A stretch of DNA of 64,000 bases from Rhodanobacteraceae bacterium (GTDB lineage Bacteria > Pseudomonadota > Gammaproteobacteria > Xanthomonadales > Rhodanobacteraceae). A program made the position numbers and the translations under genes. Every line of letters starts with the position of its first letter. Position 1 is the first letter of the stretch. This document shows, piece by piece, positions 60,575 through 64,000 of this stretch. The DNA is taken from NCBI GenBank assembly GCA_021325475.1, contig JAJPHA010000026.1:1-64000 (forward strand), written 5' to 3'. The notes under the pieces were generated by a model. The model was not told where the DNA came from, ran no database searches, and saw only the letters and a list, made by a program, of their open reading frames with translations.

Positions 60575-62995
60575 CTACAACACCGCCTCGGCGAAATCGA
60601 AGGTCCAGTCGGACAGCCAGCCGCTGAGCGCGTCGCCCTGCACGTAGTGCACGCCGAGCTTGAGCAGCGCGGCGAGGTCGCTCATGCCCGCCACCTGGCA
60701 GGCGACCGTGATCTTGCCGAGCGAGCGCGCCTGGGACAGCGGCGCGGCCAGCGTTTCCCACACCTTGTCCGGCTTGCCCTCGACCTGCGGACGCGCGAAG
60801 CGGATCACGCTGAACGCCTCGACCGCGAACAACCGCTCCATCGCCTCCGGCGGCGGAGTGCCGAGATCGAGCGCCAAGCGCACGCCGATGCGTTGCAGAT
60901 TCTCCAGCGCGCCGTGCAGGCGCGCGAGCTCGGCGCGCGCCTCGGCGGCGCTCACCTGCAGCGCGATCAGCGCGCCCGGCACCGCCTGCGCGCGCAGTTC
61001 CGCCGCCAGCCACGGCGCGAACGCCGGATCGAACAGCGTGGCGACGCTGACCGGCACGTACAGGCGCAACTCGCGCTCGGCCGCCTTGCGTTCGCGGATC
61101 AGCTCGATCACGCCGCGCAGGGCGTGGCGGTCGGCGTGCGCGACCAGGTTGAGCTCGCGCGCCAGCGGCAGGTAGTCGGCGCGGGTCAGCCGCAGCGCAT
61201 GCGTGGACTTCGGCGGCGCCAGCTCCATGCGGGTCTCGTACTGGCCGGCGATGTGGCCGGCGAGCGGCACCAGCGGCTGGAATTCGAAACGCGCCGTGCC
61301 ACGGATGCTCGGCGAACGCAGGATGGCGCGTACCAGCCTTCGCTGCGGCGTCTCGTCGGTGTCGATGCTGACCGCGCGCAGATCGAATTCGCAGCGACCG
61401 CCACCGGCCTGTTGCGCATTCGCGCATTGCGTGCGGACACGTTCGAGCGCCTCCTCGACCTGCGCCAGCTCCGCCGGCAGCCGCACGCAGCCGATGCTGA
61501 AGCCGAGCTTGAGCGGCTGCTCCGCGGACAGCCACTGGCGCGCCTCGAGCTTGCGCCGCAATTCCTCCAGACGCGTGCGCACGGTGAGCTCGTCGTCGCC
61601 GTGCAGCAGCACGAGGTAGCGCAACTCGCCCCACGCGCTCAGGGTGCGCGCGCCGGAGATCTCCGCCGCCAGCGCCGCCGCCACCTGCTGCGGCAGCGTG
61701 CCGCCGGCGACGAAGCCGATGCTGCGCAGCACGTCCTCGGCGTCGTCCACCGCGATCAGCGCCAGCGCCGGGCAACGGTCCTGCTCCTCGCGTGCCGCGC
61801 GCAGGATCTCGCGCGCCATCACGTCGCGCCCGGAGAAGTTGCCGCGCCGCTCGCCGACCTGCTCGGGCCGGCCCGCGTGCAGCGCGCGCGCACGCTTGAT
61901 GCGGCTCTCGACCGTGGTCACCAGATGCCGCGGCTTCACCGGCTTGGTGATGAAGTCGTCGGCGCCGACGCGGATCGCGTCGAAGCGCAGATCGAGATCG
62001 AGCTCGCCCGACAGGAACACGATCGGCAGGAACGCATGCCCGGCCTGGGCGCGGATGTGCTCGGCGATCTCGATGCCGTTGCCGCCTGGCAGGTAGAGAT
62101 CGAGCAGCACGAGGTCGGGCTTGAAATCGGCCAGCGCGGCGTCGACACGCTTCGGATCCTCGCACACGCTGGTGATCATGCCGCGATGGCGCAGGATCGA
62201 TTCGCAGAATTTCGCCTGGCCGCGGTCATCCTCGACGATCAGCACGCGGTAGCCGAGCGCGCGCCGTTGCGCCCACAGGGCGTCGAGCCGCGCCACCAGC
62301 GCCACCGGATCGCGCTCGGTGACCACGGCGTCGGCACCCGCGCGCTGCGCGAACAGGGTGCGGGTGAGGTCGGTCTCCTCCGCCAGCACCAAACACAGGG
62401 CGGCGTCCTTGTGCGCCGGACGGCAGCGCTGCACCGCCTCGGTGAGCGCGTGCACCTCGGCGACGAACGCCTCGTCCACCAGCAGGATGTCGGGGCTCGC
62501 TTCGTCCAGCGCCAGCAACAGGCGATCGCGTTCGTCGAACGGCCGCACGATGCAGCCGTGCTGGCCGAGGCGCGCCGCCAGCCCCGGAATCTCGCGCGAC
62601 TCGCCGCGCAGGTAGAACACCTGGCGGCGGCTGCTGTCCGCCGCCTCGGCGGGCTTGCGCTGCGCGCGCTTGGCCGGAGTCTCACCGGTCGCCGCGGCCA
62701 GACGCTCGATCAGGCGCTCCAGCTCCTGGCGCTGCGCCGGATTCGGCGCGGCGTCGCGATCGACGAACGAACACAGGTACACCGTGAGTTCGAGCGCCGG
62801 CGCGGCGAGCTCCGCGGCGCCCTGTTCCTCCGCCAGCGCCGCCAGCCGCTCGAGTTCCTCGTACAGCGCGCTCGCGGAAGCGCTCTGCCATTGCTGGCCG
62901 AGTCCGCTGCGCCAACCCTCGAGGAACGCCTGTACGCGCTGGCGCAGGGCGCGATCGCCGCCGGCGCCGGCGGCAGAAGCCGAGCTGCTCGTCAT
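60575..62995 (-). CDS. Response regulator with pseudo-REC, REC, degenerate GGDEF and degenerate EAL domains
   Basis: REC YRVLIVEDDRGQAKFC...DLVLLDLYLPGGNG...FITKPVKP; GGDEF site reads LHGDDELTV; EAL region FEFQPLVPLAGHIAGQYETRMEL. Confidence 0.82.
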   Translation of the reverse strand: MTSSSASAAGAGGDRALRQRVQAFLEGWRSGLGQQWQSASASALYEELERLAALAEEQGAAELAAPALELTVYLCSFVDRDAAPNPAQRQELERLIERLAAATGETPAKRAQRKPAEAADSSRRQVFYLRGESREIPGLAARLGQHGCIVRPFDERDRLLLALDEASPDILLVDEAFVAEVHALTEAVQRCRPAHKDAALCLVLAEETDLTRTLFAQRAGADAVVTERDPVALVARLDALWAQRRALGYRVLIVEDDRGQAKFCESILRHRGMITSVCEDPKRVDAALADFKPDLVLLDLYLPGGNGIEIAEHIRAQAGHAFLPIVFLSGELDLDLRFDAIRVGADDFITKPVKPRHLVTTVESRIKRARALHAGRPEQVGERRGNFSGRDVMAREILRAAREEQDRCPALALIAVDDAEDVLRSIGFVAGGTLPQQVAAALAAEISGARTLSAWGELRYLVLLHGDDELTVRTRLEELRRKLEARQWLSAEQPLKLGFSIGCVRLPAELAQVEEALERVRTQCANAQQAGGGRCEFDLRAVSIDTDETPQRRLVRAILRSPSIRGTARFEFQPLVPLAGHIAGQYETRMELAPPKSTHALRLTRADYLPLARELNLVAHADRHALRGVIELIRERKAAERELRLYVPVSVATLFDPAFAPWLAAELRAQAVPGALIALQVSAAEARAELARLHGALENLQRIGVRLALDLGTPPPEAMERLFAVEAFSVIRFARPQVEGKPDKVWETLAAPLSQARSLGKITVACQVAGMSDLAALLKLGVHYVQGDALSGWLSDWTFDFAEAVL

Positions 62996-63124
62996 GAAGT
63001 CCACGCCATCGGATCAACCCGCACTATACCGGGCCGGCGCGCATTTCGGCAGAGCCGGCGTGCGGATGGCGCGTGACGGCGCGGCGGAGTAATCTCGCGG
63101 TTTCGATTCCGGCCGCGCATCACC

Positions 63125-64000
63125 ATGTCCGAAACCCACGCCGCCTACGTCGTGGAGCGGGAAGTACTCTCGCCGAGCGAGCTCGTGCGCCAGGTGCGCG
63201 AGCTGCTCGAAGGCCATTTCCCGCTGCTCTGGGTCGAAGGCGAGATCTCCAACCTGTCGCGGCCGGCATCCGGACACCTGTACTTCAGCCTCAAGGATGC
63301 GCAGGCGCAGGTGCGCTGCGCCATGTTCCGGCCGAAGAGCACGTACCTGCGCTTCCGTCCCGCCGACGGCCTGCGCGTGCTGGTGCGCGCGCGCGTCGCC
63401 ATGTACGAGGCCCGCGGCGAATTCCAGCTCGTGGTCGAGCACATGGAAGAAGCCGGCGAAGGCGCACTGCTGCGGGCGTTCGCGGAACTCAAGGCGAAGC
63501 TCGCCGCGGAGGGTCTGTTCGATCCGGCGCGCAAGCGCCCGCCGCCGCGTCTGCCGCGTCGCATCGGCGTGATCACCTCGCCGACCGGCGCCGCGATCCG
63601 CGACATGCTCAGCGTCATCGGCCGGCGCTTCCCGCTCGCCGAGATCGAGGTCCTGCCGGTGCCGGTGCAGGGCAAGGAGGCGCCGCCGGCGATCGCCGCG
63701 ATGCTCGGCGCGGCGTCCGCGGCGCGTCGCCACGACGTGCTGCTGCTCACCCGCGGCGGCGGCTCGCTGGAAGACCTCGCGGCGTTCAACGACGAACGCG
63801 TCGCGCGCGCGATCGCGGCGTGCGCGATTCCGGTCGTCTGCGCGGTCGGTCACGAGATCGATTTCACCATCGCCGATTTCGTCGCCGATCTGCGCGCGCC
63901 CACGCCGTCGGCCGCCGCCGAGCTGCTGGTGCCGGAGGCGGCCACCCTGCTCCATCTCGCCGAACAGCGCGAACGCCGATTGCGACAACGCCTGCGCCAT
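63125..64000 (+). CDS. xseA: Exodeoxyribonuclease VII large subunit (truncated by window end)
   Basis: [70 protein letters not shown]. Confidence 0.97.
   Translation, partial: MSETHAAYVVEREVLSPSELVRQVRELLEGHFPLLWVEGEISNLSRPASGHLYFSLKDAQAQVRCAMFRPKSTYLRFRPADGLRVLVRARVAMYEARGEFQLVVEHMEEAGEGALLRAFAELKAKLAAEGLFDPARKRPPPRLPRRIGVITSPTGAAIRDMLSVIGRRFPLAEIEVLPVPVQGKEAPPAIAAMLGAASAARRHDVLLLTRGGGSLEDLAAFNDERVARAIAACAIPVVCAVGHEIDFTIADFVADLRAPTPSAAAELLVPEAATLLHLAEQRERRLRQRLRH

Overview
64 kb of GC-rich bacterial chromosome, probably a gammaproteobacterium of the Xanthomonadales/Rhodanobacteraceae type (inferred from gene order and repeat types). Much of it is housekeeping: pilW-rlmN-ndk, a fatty-acid beta-oxidation operon with a PsrA-like TetR regulator, ohr, pgi, hrcA-grpE-dnaK-dnaJ-dapB, scpA-scpB-rluB, uvrC-pgsA-tRNA(Gly)-tRNA(Cys)-tRNA(Leu), kdsB, ispG and xseA (cut by the window end). 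Accessory content: a ~2.2 kb IS1595-type element with candidate passenger ORFs (16.6-18.8 kb), several structured intergenic repeats, and a co-directional ~13.6 kb gene set (46868-60460). That set encodes a FAD/NAD + 2x cNMP-binding + poly-[4Fe-4S] fusion protein, a small His-rich membrane protein, a decaheme cytochrome behind a predicted cytoplasmic FHA-like domain and TM helix, a tandem HbpS/GlcG lipoprotein, a predicted outer-membrane beta-barrel and a ~1265-aa decaheme cytochrome with an LVIVD-type beta-propeller. It looks like a trans-envelope electron conduit and is the main candidate for an undescribed system. A second recurring signal is a family of 7-nt-periodic degenerate repeats arranged as facing inverted arms in three intergenic gaps. 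All calls come from reading the sequence and the supplied ORF track; no database search was run.
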